Assembly: GCA_014238945.1 (NCBI GenBank)
Contig: JABAAB010000122.1
Span: 1-60,886 of the forward strand
Length of the DNA stretch: 60,886 nt
Direction of reading: 5' to 3'
Source: Lysobacterales bacterium
GTDB lineage: Bacteria > Pseudomonadota > Gammaproteobacteria > Xanthomonadales > SZUA-36
Shown: in pieces, positions 36,337 to 44,784 of the stretch
Numbering within the stretch: position 1 is the stretch's first letter
How the letters are laid out: each line of letters starts with the position of its first letter
Translations under genes and position numbers: made by a program
Notes under the pieces: model-generated
What the model was told of the DNA's origin: nothing
Seen by the model: only the letters and a program-made list of their open reading frames with translations
The model's database searches: none

Positions 36337-38100
36337 TCAGTTATTGCTTTGCTGGCTGCCCATACGCCGCAACCATTCAGCGGTGCCGAGCAAAGTAGCA
36401 GAGCCAAGAAAGATACACGAACCAAGAGCCAGAACGACCGGCAGGGTTTCCGGGAATCGGGTCTGGGTAAACATGAAGACCGGCAAGGTCACATGATTGC
36501 CACCCAGGAACAAGGCATACAGAAATTCATCGAAAGATGCTGTAAACGACAGCAACAAGGATGCAATGATGCCGGGCAGAATCAATGGAAAAGTGATCCG
36601 CCAGAATGTCATCCAGCCGTTTTCACCCAAATCCTGTGCCGATTCTTCAAGGCTCCTGGAAAATCCCTCGAGACGGGACATGACGACCAGCATCGAAAAA
36701 GGAAGTGTGGCAACCACATGGGCAATACCGATGGTCCACAGCGAAAGCTGAATCTTCATCGCACTGGCAACCACCAGTAAACCAACCGCCAGGATGATAC
36801 CGGGCATGACCATCGGGAGCAGTATGAAGCCTATTGCCAGACCGCGACCGGGCAGGCGATAGCGGGTCATTGTCCTGGCTGCAATGGTCGCCAGCGAGGT
36901 TGAAACGATCGCAACCGGCAGGGCGACCTTGAAGCTGTTTCCAAGTGCCGTCAACAGGCCGGGTTGCTCCAGGATTCCTGCATACCACCTGGTCGTAAAT
37001 CCCTTCAGTGGCAATGCCATTTGAATACTGTCGTTAAATGAGAAAATGGGCAGCATCAAGGAAGGAATGTAGAGAAACATGAGGTATAGAACCACATAGA
37101 TAAAAAGTGGACTGAACCGGCGCTTATTCAAGACGTTGGTATTCGAGGCGGAAGTGACTGCTTCCATTTCCCGTCGCTTCACCGTGCCCCGTTGGGTAAA
37201 CCAGATAAAGACCAGTGCAAGGCTGGTGACCGTAAACATCATCACGATGGTCAGTGCAGAACCCATCGGCATATTGTTGACCAACATGAATTGCGCCGCG
37301 ATCACCTGACCGATCATGCCATTGGGTGGACCAACCATCATCGGCGTGACATAGTCGGCAACCACCGGGATGAATTGAATCACGGTTGCAGCGATCACCC
37401 CGGGCATTGATAACGGCAAGGTGACCCTAAGGAAAGTCCTCACAGGGTTTTCTCCGAGATCTGCTGCTGCCTCCAGCAGTGAACGGTCTATCTTGGATAG
37501 CGACAGGTATATTGGCAAAATGGCAAACGCAGCCCAGGCGTGGACCAGGGTGAGGATCACCGCAAACTTGCTGTAGAGCAGAAATTCAAGTGGGGCCTGG
37601 ATAAACCCCAATCCTTCGAGACTGGTGTTGATGACACCATTGTTACCCAGCATGATTTTCCAGGCGAGTACCCGCAACAGGTAGCTGGTCCAAAATGGCA
37701 GATTGATCAGGATCAGCCAGGTCATGATGTTCTTCCTGACCCTGAATGCCAGGAAATAGGCAACGGGATAGGCCAGCATGATGGTGATGAAGGTCACCGT
37801 CGCCGACATCCAGACTGATCTCAAGAGCAGCTTGCCGTATATCCACTTGTCAAAGAATGTTTCGTAGTTCTTTAACGTAAAGGTCTTGTCGATTGTGACG
37901 TAATCTTGTGTCCAGAAGCTGTAGACAACGAGTGTGAAGATGGGCAATGCCAGCGCACAGATCATCACCAGCAAGGTAGGTGAAAGCAGCGTGTAGCCAC
38001 GCAGCCATTCGTGTTTCAGGAAAAAAGTCCGAAAACGCGTTATCCAGTTTCGATCATTGGCCCGGGCGGCGTGAATTGCAGGAGGTAAGGCGTTGGTCAC
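36337..38100 (-). CDS. Fused PotB-PotC-type ABC permease
   Basis: 587 residues made of two complete binding-protein-dependent permease domains: about 1-300 and 320-587. Each has its own EAA loop (DLGENPVRTFLRVTLPLSMPGV; DLGENGWMTFWRITFPLILPGI). In most bacteria these are separate PotB and PotC subunits of the spermidine/putrescine/opine class. Starts with GTG overlapping the iclR stop (GTGA). The matching binding protein (39981) and ATPase (49102-50202) are encoded elsewhere in the window. Confidence 0.9.
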   Translation of the reverse strand: MTNALPPAIHAARANDRNWITRFRTFFLKHEWLRGYTLLSPTLLVMICALALPIFTLVVYSFWTQDYVTIDKTFTLKNYETFFDKWIYGKLLLRSVWMSATVTFITIMLAYPVAYFLAFRVRKNIMTWLILINLPFWTSYLLRVLAWKIMLGNNGVINTSLEGLGFIQAPLEFLLYSKFAVILTLVHAWAAFAILPIYLSLSKIDRSLLEAAADLGENPVRTFLRVTLPLSMPGVIAATVIQFIPVVADYVTPMMVGPPNGMIGQVIAAQFMLVNNMPMGSALTIVMMFTVTSLALVFIWFTQRGTVKRREMEAVTSASNTNVLNKRRFSPLFIYVVLYLMFLYIPSLMLPIFSFNDSIQMALPLKGFTTRWYAGILEQPGLLTALGNSFKVALPVAIVSTSLATIAARTMTRYRLPGRGLAIGFILLPMVMPGIILAVGLLVVASAMKIQLSLWTIGIAHVVATLPFSMLVVMSRLEGFSRSLEESAQDLGENGWMTFWRITFPLILPGIIASLLLSFTASFDEFLYALFLGGNHVTLPVFMFTQTRFPETLPVVLALGSCIFLGSATLLGTAEWLRRMGSQQSNN

Positions 38101-38915
38101 CCGCGCTTCCTGGATTTTTGTTTATCCGGCGGTACTGCGCCACCGATCGCGACTGAAATCAAGTTAGCTGCTTTCAGAACATCCGGTGCAATCTCGTCCA
38201 GCATTTCCCTGGTTAGCCGGTTCGAGGGGCCGCATACACTGATCGCTGCAGCAACCCTGCCCAATCCATTGACCATTGCAACACCAATACCATTGACACC
38301 TGGTTCATTTTCCTCTTCATCAATGGCGTACCCCAACTCCAGAAACCTGGCCAGTTGCGCCTCCAGCGTATCGACATCTGTAATCGTGTTCTCTGTTTGT
38401 TGCTCCAGGCCACGCAGGCGGTATACGGTCCGTCTCATTGGCTCATCCCACATTGACATGAACGCCTTGCCCAGGGCAGTACAATGATACATAGACCTCC
38501 AGCCAGCATAGGACGTGGCATGCAGAATCTGGGAACCCTGGAAACTGTCTACCACTGACAAATCCAGGAGATCGGGCAGACCCAGGTTTACCGTCTCATT
38601 GGTCTTCCTGCAAAGTTCAGCCAGTATCGGCCTTGCCAGGTGCGAGATATGCAGTCTTTGCTGAACGATTCGTCCCAATTCGAGGTTACGTAATCCCAGC
38701 CGGTAACGCCTGGTTTTAGCGTCCTGTTCAATGAACCTGAGTGTGACCAGCGAGGCCAGCAAATTGAACGCGGTGGTCTTGTTCAGTGCCGTCGCTCTGC
38801 TGATCTCACTCAAGCCCACGCCATCCTCACTGCCGGCGGCGATCGTGTCGATAATGGCACTGGCGCGCGCCAGTGATTGAATTCTCGGTGGCTTGTTGGA
38901 TGCCGTTGCAGTCAT
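38097..38915 (-). CDS. IclR-family transcriptional regulator
   Basis: 272 residues. An N-terminal winged helix-turn-helix (VGLSEISRATALNKTTAFNLLASL near 33-56) precedes the IclR effector domain; GYAIDEEENEPGVNGIGVAM near 193-212 matches the conserved effector-pocket segment. It is first in a minus-strand operon with the fused permease and the MttB-type gene and divergent from family copy C. The palindrome at 39082 is in the shared promoter gap, which makes this protein the nearest candidate to bind it; that is inference. Confidence 0.92.
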   Translation of the reverse strand: MTATASNKPPRIQSLARASAIIDTIAAGSEDGVGLSEISRATALNKTTAFNLLASLVTLRFIEQDAKTRRYRLGLRNLELGRIVQQRLHISHLARPILAELCRKTNETVNLGLPDLLDLSVVDSFQGSQILHATSYAGWRSMYHCTALGKAFMSMWDEPMRRTVYRLRGLEQQTENTITDVDTLEAQLARFLELGYAIDEEENEPGVNGIGVAMVNGLGRVAAAISVCGPSNRLTREMLDEIAPDVLKAANLISVAIGGAVPPDKQKSRKRG

Positions 38916-39121
38916 AGTCAGTATTTATCCCTTGATTCAATAATGTATTACGCTCTGGCACCCTTGGAAAAGTGCCATAATCATTGACAATATGCAATAA
39001 TAATGAGTAAATCCCATATCTAAGTGAAAATTAACAGGGCAATTACCCGTCTTCAAATTTTATCATAATGTAGATAGCGGTGTATATTATACTATAGCAG
39101 TGGAAAAAGGACGCAATTAGC
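38916..39121. promoter_or_regulatory. Divergent promoter region iclR / copy C with operator-like palindrome
   Basis: AT-rich 206-base gap. GTATATTATAC at 39082-39092 is a perfect palindrome in the context GGTGTATATTATAC, closely matching the sox site GGTGTACATTGTAC. A weaker reverse match, CATAATGTAG, lies at 39064-39073. The palindrome is about 30 bases before the copy C start codon and would overlap its promoter or early transcript. Confidence 0.55.
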
Positions 39122-39973
39122 ATGACCGACATCAGATGGGAAGCAAAAATCATCTTCGAGCCACACGTTCCCAATGCGTTGCGGCAGGCTCTTGATTATG
39201 CCGGTGAGGAAGGCTACGTCGCCTCCATGCCCCAATTGCTACACGCCAGGGCAAACGCGCCTTACGACAATATTATCTGGAATACCTGGTTCACATCCAA
39301 TACCGAGGAAAGCGTGGTAACTACCCCGCAGGGAAACCACGTAGTGGTGGCCATTCATGGTGGGGGGATATTCGCATCTCCTGAGCGCTTTGAGCAAGTC
39401 TATCGTGCCAGTGTGGATCGTTCCAATTCCGATGGTTTTACAGGTCAGTATGCGGGCAAGATCAGTCACAAGGAAGCGCGCAACGTACTTGAAGGCAAAC
39501 TGCCGGATGGTACCGAGGTACCGGTATACCCATTCGATGAATTCAAGCGGGGAATTGCAGACCTGCCGATACGTTATGGCGTTATCCTCGACGTGGAGAT
39601 TGCCAGGAAATCCACCCGGGGTTACGACCCCTTTGAAGTCCTGAAAGATGAGCCAAACATGATCGTGCGTGCCGGCGGAGTTGAAGCGAACGCAGCGTAT
39701 CTCGACAAGGCCAGGGACCGGCACAACACAGAAATCATGGGTAACTGGCATCCCTATAACAGGATCGACCTGGATCAACCGCAAACCCGAATACCGTTCC
39801 TGGCTGGTAATGAAGGGGGACTGTGTACTGAAGACGATGACGACGATCTGTACGGCTATGATGCGGAATATGGCATGGGTGGCGACGCCTGTATCCATAA
39901 CATGGCCCGTTATGTTGCCGTAGCGCCTGTAGATGTGTCGACCAGTCTGCGAAACCTGGATTTCGACCTCTGA
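39122..39973 (+). CDS. Unknown paralogous family, copy C, no signal peptide
   Basis: 283 residues, close to the minimal family core. SMPQLLHAR is at 35-43, YDNIIWNTWF at 48-57 and HGGGIF at 79-84, followed by FDEFKRGI, MIVRAGGVE, GNWHPY, an acidic run before GYDAEYGMGGD, and the tail VAPVDVSTSLRNLDFDL. AAGGA lies ten bases before the ATG. It lacks the Tat signal of copies A and B and should be cytoplasmic. It is eight bases before a polyamine-type binding-protein gene. No known domain recognised. Confidence 0.82.
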   Translation: MTDIRWEAKIIFEPHVPNALRQALDYAGEEGYVASMPQLLHARANAPYDNIIWNTWFTSNTEESVVTTPQGNHVVVAIHGGGIFASPERFEQVYRASVDRSNSDGFTGQYAGKISHKEARNVLEGKLPDGTEVPVYPFDEFKRGIADLPIRYGVILDVEIARKSTRGYDPFEVLKDEPNMIVRAGGVEANAAYLDKARDRHNTEIMGNWHPYNRIDLDQPQTRIPFLAGNEGGLCTEDDDDDLYGYDAEYGMGGDACIHNMARYVAVAPVDVSTSLRNLDFDL

Positions 39974-39980
39974 GAAACAC

Positions 39981-41072
39981 ATGGGAAAAATCGACAATCG
40001 CTCTCGCCGGGTTACGGTCCGTTTAACAGCATTGGTCGGCATGGTCATGCTGGCGAGCCTGCTGATGTCATGCGAGGACAGCGGCGACGACAATAATGTC
40101 GACCTGTCGATACTGGAATGGAGTGGCTACCAGCATGCCAGGTTCCATCCCGAGTACAACGCCAAGTACGGCAGCCAACCGGATGTTGCATTGTTTGCAG
40201 AGGAAAAGGATGCCATGCAGAGGATGCGCAATGGGTACCGGGTTGACCTGGTGCACCTGTGCGTTAACTCCCTTAATGAGGCCCGCGATTCTGGGCTGAT
40301 CAAACCACTTGATATCAGCCGGATTCCACGTTGGGCCGACATCAGCCCCAGCTTGCTTGAAATAAAGGATCTCAAGGCCGAAGGTGAGTATTGGCTGGCC
40401 CCCTGGGAATGGGGGTATTCGACCGTCGCTTACAACCCTGAGGCGGTCGAGATTGAGAACCCTACCTGGAAAATATTCATCAACCCGACTTTTAAAGGTA
40501 AAACTGCGCTCACCTCATCGCTTGGCGTCAATCACATTATTGCCGGGGTCATCGGCGGTTGGGCAGACCCACTCGACCCTACCGAAGCAGAAATGGCAAT
40601 GGCACCTGACATATTCAGGATGATGCTCGAGAATGCGCGTTTCATCTGGTCTGACGGCACTCAGTTAGAACAGGCCTGGGTTTCCGGCGATGTCCATATT
40701 TCCTACGTTTTTGGCAGCGCATCAATGAGGTGGAAAAGGACCGGTATTCCGGTCAGGGTAGTGCAACCATTGATGACCTGGATGTGTGGTCTGTCCCTCA
40801 GCGCCAACGGCGCAGGCTCAGAACAGCAAGCATATGACTACATCAATGCCATGTTGGATCCCGTCAGTGGCGTGGAATTATTCGAGGAGTACCGGTACGG
40901 GCACGGTAATTCCAGGACCGTGGAATTGCTCGATCCTGATGAGATCGAGGGAATGGGCATCAATGACCCGGCCGGTTTTTTCGACCGTGGTCTGTTTACC
41001 GGCTCAACACCACCGGCAAAAGAGGCCAGACTGTACCAGCTTTGGTTCGAGGCCCAGGCCGGGCTCGACTAG
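39981..41072 (+). CDS. PotD-like periplasmic substrate-binding lipoprotein
   Basis: 363 residues from the ATG at 39981 (the frame stays open into copy C). Lipobox LLMSCE near residue 28. The segment LSILEWSGYQHARF and the later WLAPWEWGYSTVAYNPEAV are typical of spermidine/putrescine-type binding proteins (family 1/PotD), which recognise polyamines or related cations. It is the most likely partner of the fused permease at 36337 and the ATPase at 49102. It is followed by methyltransferase copy 2. Confidence 0.87.
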   Translation: MGKIDNRSRRVTVRLTALVGMVMLASLLMSCEDSGDDNNVDLSILEWSGYQHARFHPEYNAKYGSQPDVALFAEEKDAMQRMRNGYRVDLVHLCVNSLNEARDSGLIKPLDISRIPRWADISPSLLEIKDLKAEGEYWLAPWEWGYSTVAYNPEAVEIENPTWKIFINPTFKGKTALTSSLGVNHIIAGVIGGWADPLDPTEAEMAMAPDIFRMMLENARFIWSDGTQLEQAWVSGDVHISYVFGSASMRWKRTGIPVRVVQPLMTWMCGLSLSANGAGSEQQAYDYINAMLDPVSGVELFEEYRYGHGNSRTVELLDPDEIEGMGINDPAGFFDRGLFTGSTPPAKEARLYQLWFEAQAGLD

Positions 41073-41102
41073 GATTCGGTTTATGTCAATCGTGGTGACG
41101 AA

Positions 41103-41879
41103 ATGAGCAATCCGGTAACAGCATTCTACGACGGGCTGAGCCCGGAATACCGTGACAACATGGGATGGGACTGGGATGCAGCCGTGGGCAAAGAAGGTGC
41201 GGCACTCGATCATTTCATCACGCTTCAATTGGGACACAAGGGCCCTCATTCCCTGCTGGACTGCTCCTGTGGAATCGGTACCCAGGCCATCGGCCTCGCG
41301 CTGAAGGGTCATCGGATTCATGCTTCAGACCTGAGCCCGGTGTCAATAGAACAAGCCTCCGGAGAGGCCACCAGGCTCGGTGTCAACATGACCTTTTCAG
41401 TGGCCGATTTTCGTGAATTGGGCGACACAATCTCCGATACCTTTGATGTGGTGCTTACCTGCGACAACTCGATCGCACACTGCCTGAAAGACGACGACCT
41501 CAATGCTGCCCTGGTGAGCATGAAGACGAGGCTCGACCCCAATGGCCTTCTGTTACTGAGTATGCGGGACTACAACGCACTGATCACAGACAAGCCGCGA
41601 TTCAACAACCAGCACGTTCAGGACAAACCAGACGGTCGCCGTGTCGTGTTTCAACTTTGGGACTGGGCGGATGATGGCCGCCGCTACAAGATGAATCAAT
41701 TCCTGATCAGGGAAATTGAAGGCAGTTATGATTTCAAACATTTTCATACCGAGCTGCGTGCCTTGAAACGCAATGAAATAATCACCGCGGTACGGAATGC
41801 GGGATTCGAGGAAGTCAGCTGGCACGTCCCCGAATCCAGTGGCTACTATCAACCGATAGTGACCGCCCGTAAACCATAG
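41103..41879 (+). CDS. Glycine-methyltransferase-like SAM methyltransferase (copy 2)
   Basis: 258 residues, a full-length paralogue of the gene at 33649. LDCSCGIGTQAIGLAL, HASDLSPVS, VLTCDNSIAHCL, LLLLSMRDYNAL and the C-terminal SSGYYQPIVTARK align without gaps of note. It precedes family copy D by 31 bases. The repeated pairing with the unknown family at two loci suggests that the two products act in one pathway. Confidence 0.88.
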   Translation: MSNPVTAFYDGLSPEYRDNMGWDWDAAVGKEGAALDHFITLQLGHKGPHSLLDCSCGIGTQAIGLALKGHRIHASDLSPVSIEQASGEATRLGVNMTFSVADFRELGDTISDTFDVVLTCDNSIAHCLKDDDLNAALVSMKTRLDPNGLLLLSMRDYNALITDKPRFNNQHVQDKPDGRRVVFQLWDWADDGRRYKMNQFLIREIEGSYDFKHFHTELRALKRNEIITAVRNAGFEEVSWHVPESSGYYQPIVTARKP

Positions 41880-41909
41880 CTAAAGGCACCGGGAACAAAT
41901 GAATTCACG

Positions 41910-42818
41910 ATGGAAAATATCATGATGAACGACGTCAAAATGGAAGCGCAAATTATCTTTGAGGCCCACCTCCCGAACGCCTTGCGTCAGGCCCTGGAAT
42001 ACGCAGGTGAAGATGGCTTTGTTGCATCCATGCCGCAATTGCTACACGCCCGGGTTGACGCCGACTACAACAATGAAATCTGGAACAACTGGTTCTTCAC
42101 ATCGAATTCCGAAGAAAGCCTGGCGACCACGAGTCAGGGAACCCGGGTGGCCGTGATGGTTCATGGCGGTGGGATTTTCTCGACACCGGACAGATTCAGG
42201 AAGCTGTATCTTTCAAACCAGAGCCGTGCCAGCAAAACAGGCTTTACCGGACTGTTTGGTGCCAAGATCACCGAACACGAAGCACGGAACCTGGTTGAAG
42301 GCAGACTGCCCGACGGCACCGAAATCCCGATTGTCCCGATCGATGAACTGATTCGGGGTACCACCCAACTGCCGCGCCGCTACGCCATCGTCATGGATTT
42401 TGACCTGGCAAAAAATTCGAAACGTGGCTATGCAACATTCGATGAGCTGAAAAACGACCCCCTGATGATCGCACGCGCCGGTGGTGTCGAAGCGGCGGCA
42501 GCGTATCTCGACAAGGCGCAGGGCTATTACAACACCGAGGTGATGGGGAGTTGGCACCGTTTCAATGACATGAATCCGGATCAGCCCCAGACCTACATAC
42601 AATTCCTGTTCGACTGTCTTGGTGGTGCGAGTAGAAAAGTTGATCCGGCCAGCCGGATGCAGGGTGACTCGGATAGCTGGTTCACCCATTACCGGATATC
42701 AAGAGACTCGGGGTTTGGTCTGCGTGGCGACAGCGCAATGATCAACACGGCCCGCTATGTCGCTGTCGCACCCCGTAATGAGTCGACCGGTGTAAGAAAA
42801 TTATCCTTTATGGCTTGA
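41910..42818 (+). CDS. Unknown paralogous family, copy D
   Basis: 302 residues if started at ATG 41910; ATG codons at 41922 and 41925 are also possible. Core motifs are kept in modified form: SMPQLLHAR, YNNEIWNNWFFTSN (an extra residue compared with copy C), VHGGGIF, MIARAGGVE and GSWHRF. The usual GYDAEYGMGGD segment is replaced by HYRISRDSGFGLRGD, and the NKGG loop by CLGGASRK. This makes it the most divergent intact copy. Cytoplasmic by lack of a signal. It is followed by copy E after 27 bases. Confidence 0.8.
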   Translation: MENIMMNDVKMEAQIIFEAHLPNALRQALEYAGEDGFVASMPQLLHARVDADYNNEIWNNWFFTSNSEESLATTSQGTRVAVMVHGGGIFSTPDRFRKLYLSNQSRASKTGFTGLFGAKITEHEARNLVEGRLPDGTEIPIVPIDELIRGTTQLPRRYAIVMDFDLAKNSKRGYATFDELKNDPLMIARAGGVEAAAAYLDKAQGYYNTEVMGSWHRFNDMNPDQPQTYIQFLFDCLGGASRKVDPASRMQGDSDSWFTHYRISRDSGFGLRGDSAMINTARYVAVAPRNESTGVRKLSFMA

Positions 42819-42845
42819 AAAACCCCACGAACCCAAGAGCGCAAT

Positions 42846-43721
42846 ATGAACTCGACTGATGTAAGAATGGAAGCGGAAATTTTTTACGACTCCTACCTTC
42901 CCGATGCCCTGCAGCGGGCGCTGGAGTACGCAGGTGAAGATGGGTATGTGGCTTCCTTGCCGGCTTTACTGCACGCCCGGGTGAACGCAGCCTACGACAA
43001 TATCATCTGGAACACCTGGTTTAACCCCAATACCGAGGAAAGCCTGATCAGGACACCACAGGGCAATCATGTCGTGGTGACGGTTCACGGTGGCGGCATA
43101 TTCGACTCCCCGGCCAGGTTCACAAGACTGTTCCTTGCGGATACCAGCCGATTTTGCGAAATCGGATTCACCGGCCTGTTCGCAGCCAAGATTACCCGGC
43201 GCGAGTCATACAATGTGCTGGACGGAAAAATGCCGGACGGCAATGAAATACCGGTCTACCCGTTTGACGAGTTTCGCAGCGGTATCAGGAATTTGCCCCG
43301 ACGTTACGCCGTGGTCATGGACTTTGAGACAGCAAAGCAATGCAGAAGCGGTTACGAACCCTTTGAAACTCTGAAGGAAGACCCGTTAATGATCACCCGC
43401 GCAGGCGGGGCTGAAGCGGCCGAAGTCTATCTCGACAAGGCGAGAGATCGGCACCACACGGTAAAAATGGGATTCTGGCACCCGTTCAACAGCATCAATG
43501 ATCTGGACCAGCCCCAGGCGCGTATTCCTGCCCTGGCTGGCAACAAAGGTGGTGTGGGCACCGAGGATAACGATGGTCATCTTTACGGTTATGACGCCGA
43601 ATATGGCATGGGTGGAGACTCCAGTATCCACAATACCAGCATGATCAACGTTGCCCGCTACGTTGCGGTCGCACCAACCAAGGTTGAAAGGAGTTTGAGA
43701 AATCTGCCTTTCAGGGCCTGA
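42846..43721 (+). CDS. Unknown paralogous family, copy E
   Basis: 291 residues. The LLHAR motif is kept but the preceding part reads SLPALLHAR rather than SMPQLLHAR. YDNIIWNTWF, VHGGGIF, FDEFRSGI, MITRAGGAE, GFWHPF, NKGG and GYDAEYGMGGD are present, followed by an insertion (SSIHNTSMIN) before RYVAVAP. No signal peptide. Copy E is followed by three aldo-keto reductase genes. Function unknown. Confidence 0.8.
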   Translation: MNSTDVRMEAEIFYDSYLPDALQRALEYAGEDGYVASLPALLHARVNAAYDNIIWNTWFNPNTEESLIRTPQGNHVVVTVHGGGIFDSPARFTRLFLADTSRFCEIGFTGLFAAKITRRESYNVLDGKMPDGNEIPVYPFDEFRSGIRNLPRRYAVVMDFETAKQCRSGYEPFETLKEDPLMITRAGGAEAAEVYLDKARDRHHTVKMGFWHPFNSINDLDQPQARIPALAGNKGGVGTEDNDGHLYGYDAEYGMGGDSSIHNTSMINVARYVAVAPTKVERSLRNLPFRA

Positions 43722-43767
43722 ATAGAAATAACCAGTGTCATTTGACCACAGGAGCGATAGCCAGACC

Positions 43768-44781
43768 ATGGAAACTGTTTCATTTGGGCGGACCGGTCTC
43801 AAAGTAAGCAAGTTGTGCATGGGTACCATGACCCTGGGCTCCAGCAAATGGAAACCCTGGGCCCTGGATGAGGCGGAGTCGCGGCCAATTCTTGAGCGCG
43901 CCCTTGATCTCGGCATTACATTTTTTGACCTCGCGGACTGGTACTCAGCTGGCCTGGGCGAACAATTGGTGACCTCAGTACTCACAGCAATGGTTCCCCG
44001 TGACCAACTGGTTCTGACCACCAAGGCTTACTACGCCACCAGCGATAACCCCAATGACCAGGGGCTTTCCCGCAAGCACCTTTTGTCCGCCATCGATGCG
44101 AGCCTGGGTCGAATGGGCACCGATTATGTCGACATATTCATGGTGCATGCCTGGGACCCGGGCACACCGGTCGAAGAAACCATGGAGGCGTTGCACGACA
44201 TTGTCAGATCGGGCAAGGCCCGCTACCTGGGTGCGTCAACAATGTTCGCGTGGCAGTTCGCGCAGATGAACCACGTGGCCCGGGAGAATGGCTGGACACC
44301 CTTTGTAAACATGCAGTGCCAGTACAGTCTGCTCTACCGGGAAAATGAGCGAGAATTGATGCCCTATTGCAATGACCAGGGGATCGCTGTGACCTGTTTC
44401 AGCCCGTTGGCCAGGGGCTGGCTGGCCGGAAGTATCGATACACGGTCTCAAACCGACTGGATGTATGCAAACAACTACGGTGACGCACTGGATCGTGAAA
44501 TCTGTGCCCAGGTTCGGGCTATCGCCACAGATCGTGGCACCACGATGGCAGAGGTAGCGCTGGCCTGGGTGTTCTCCAGGGAGGCCATCCGCTGTCCCAT
44601 TATCGGAGCCGGCTCGGTCAAACAGGTTGAAGAGAACGTGCGGGCGATGGATTTTAAACTCAGCCCTTCTGAGATCAAGTCACTGGACGCGATGTACCGT
44701 CCTCGTGATGTCATCAACGACCACGTCCCCGACCCCATGCCACGTCACCTGGGTGGAGTTCGGCCGGAAACCGAGGATTAG
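43768..44781 (+). CDS. Aldo-keto reductase (copy 1)
   Basis: 337 residues from ATG 43768, which matches the N-terminus of the two paralogues; the frame extends to GTG 43735 without a ribosome binding site. The tetrad is visible: D54 and Y59 in FFDLADWYS, K in TTKAYY, H in MVHAWD. The YFHIT-like C-terminal SIIGAGSVKQVEENV is the NADP-binding end. It belongs to the AKR/Kvbeta-like, YajO-type branch that reduces aldehydes or ketones. Four bases separate it from copy 2. Substrate unknown. Confidence 0.9.
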   Translation: METVSFGRTGLKVSKLCMGTMTLGSSKWKPWALDEAESRPILERALDLGITFFDLADWYSAGLGEQLVTSVLTAMVPRDQLVLTTKAYYATSDNPNDQGLSRKHLLSAIDASLGRMGTDYVDIFMVHAWDPGTPVEETMEALHDIVRSGKARYLGASTMFAWQFAQMNHVARENGWTPFVNMQCQYSLLYRENERELMPYCNDQGIAVTCFSPLARGWLAGSIDTRSQTDWMYANNYGDALDREICAQVRAIATDRGTTMAEVALAWVFSREAIRCPIIGAGSVKQVEENVRAMDFKLSPSEIKSLDAMYRPRDVINDHVPDPMPRHLGGVRPETED

Positions 44782-44784
44782 AGG

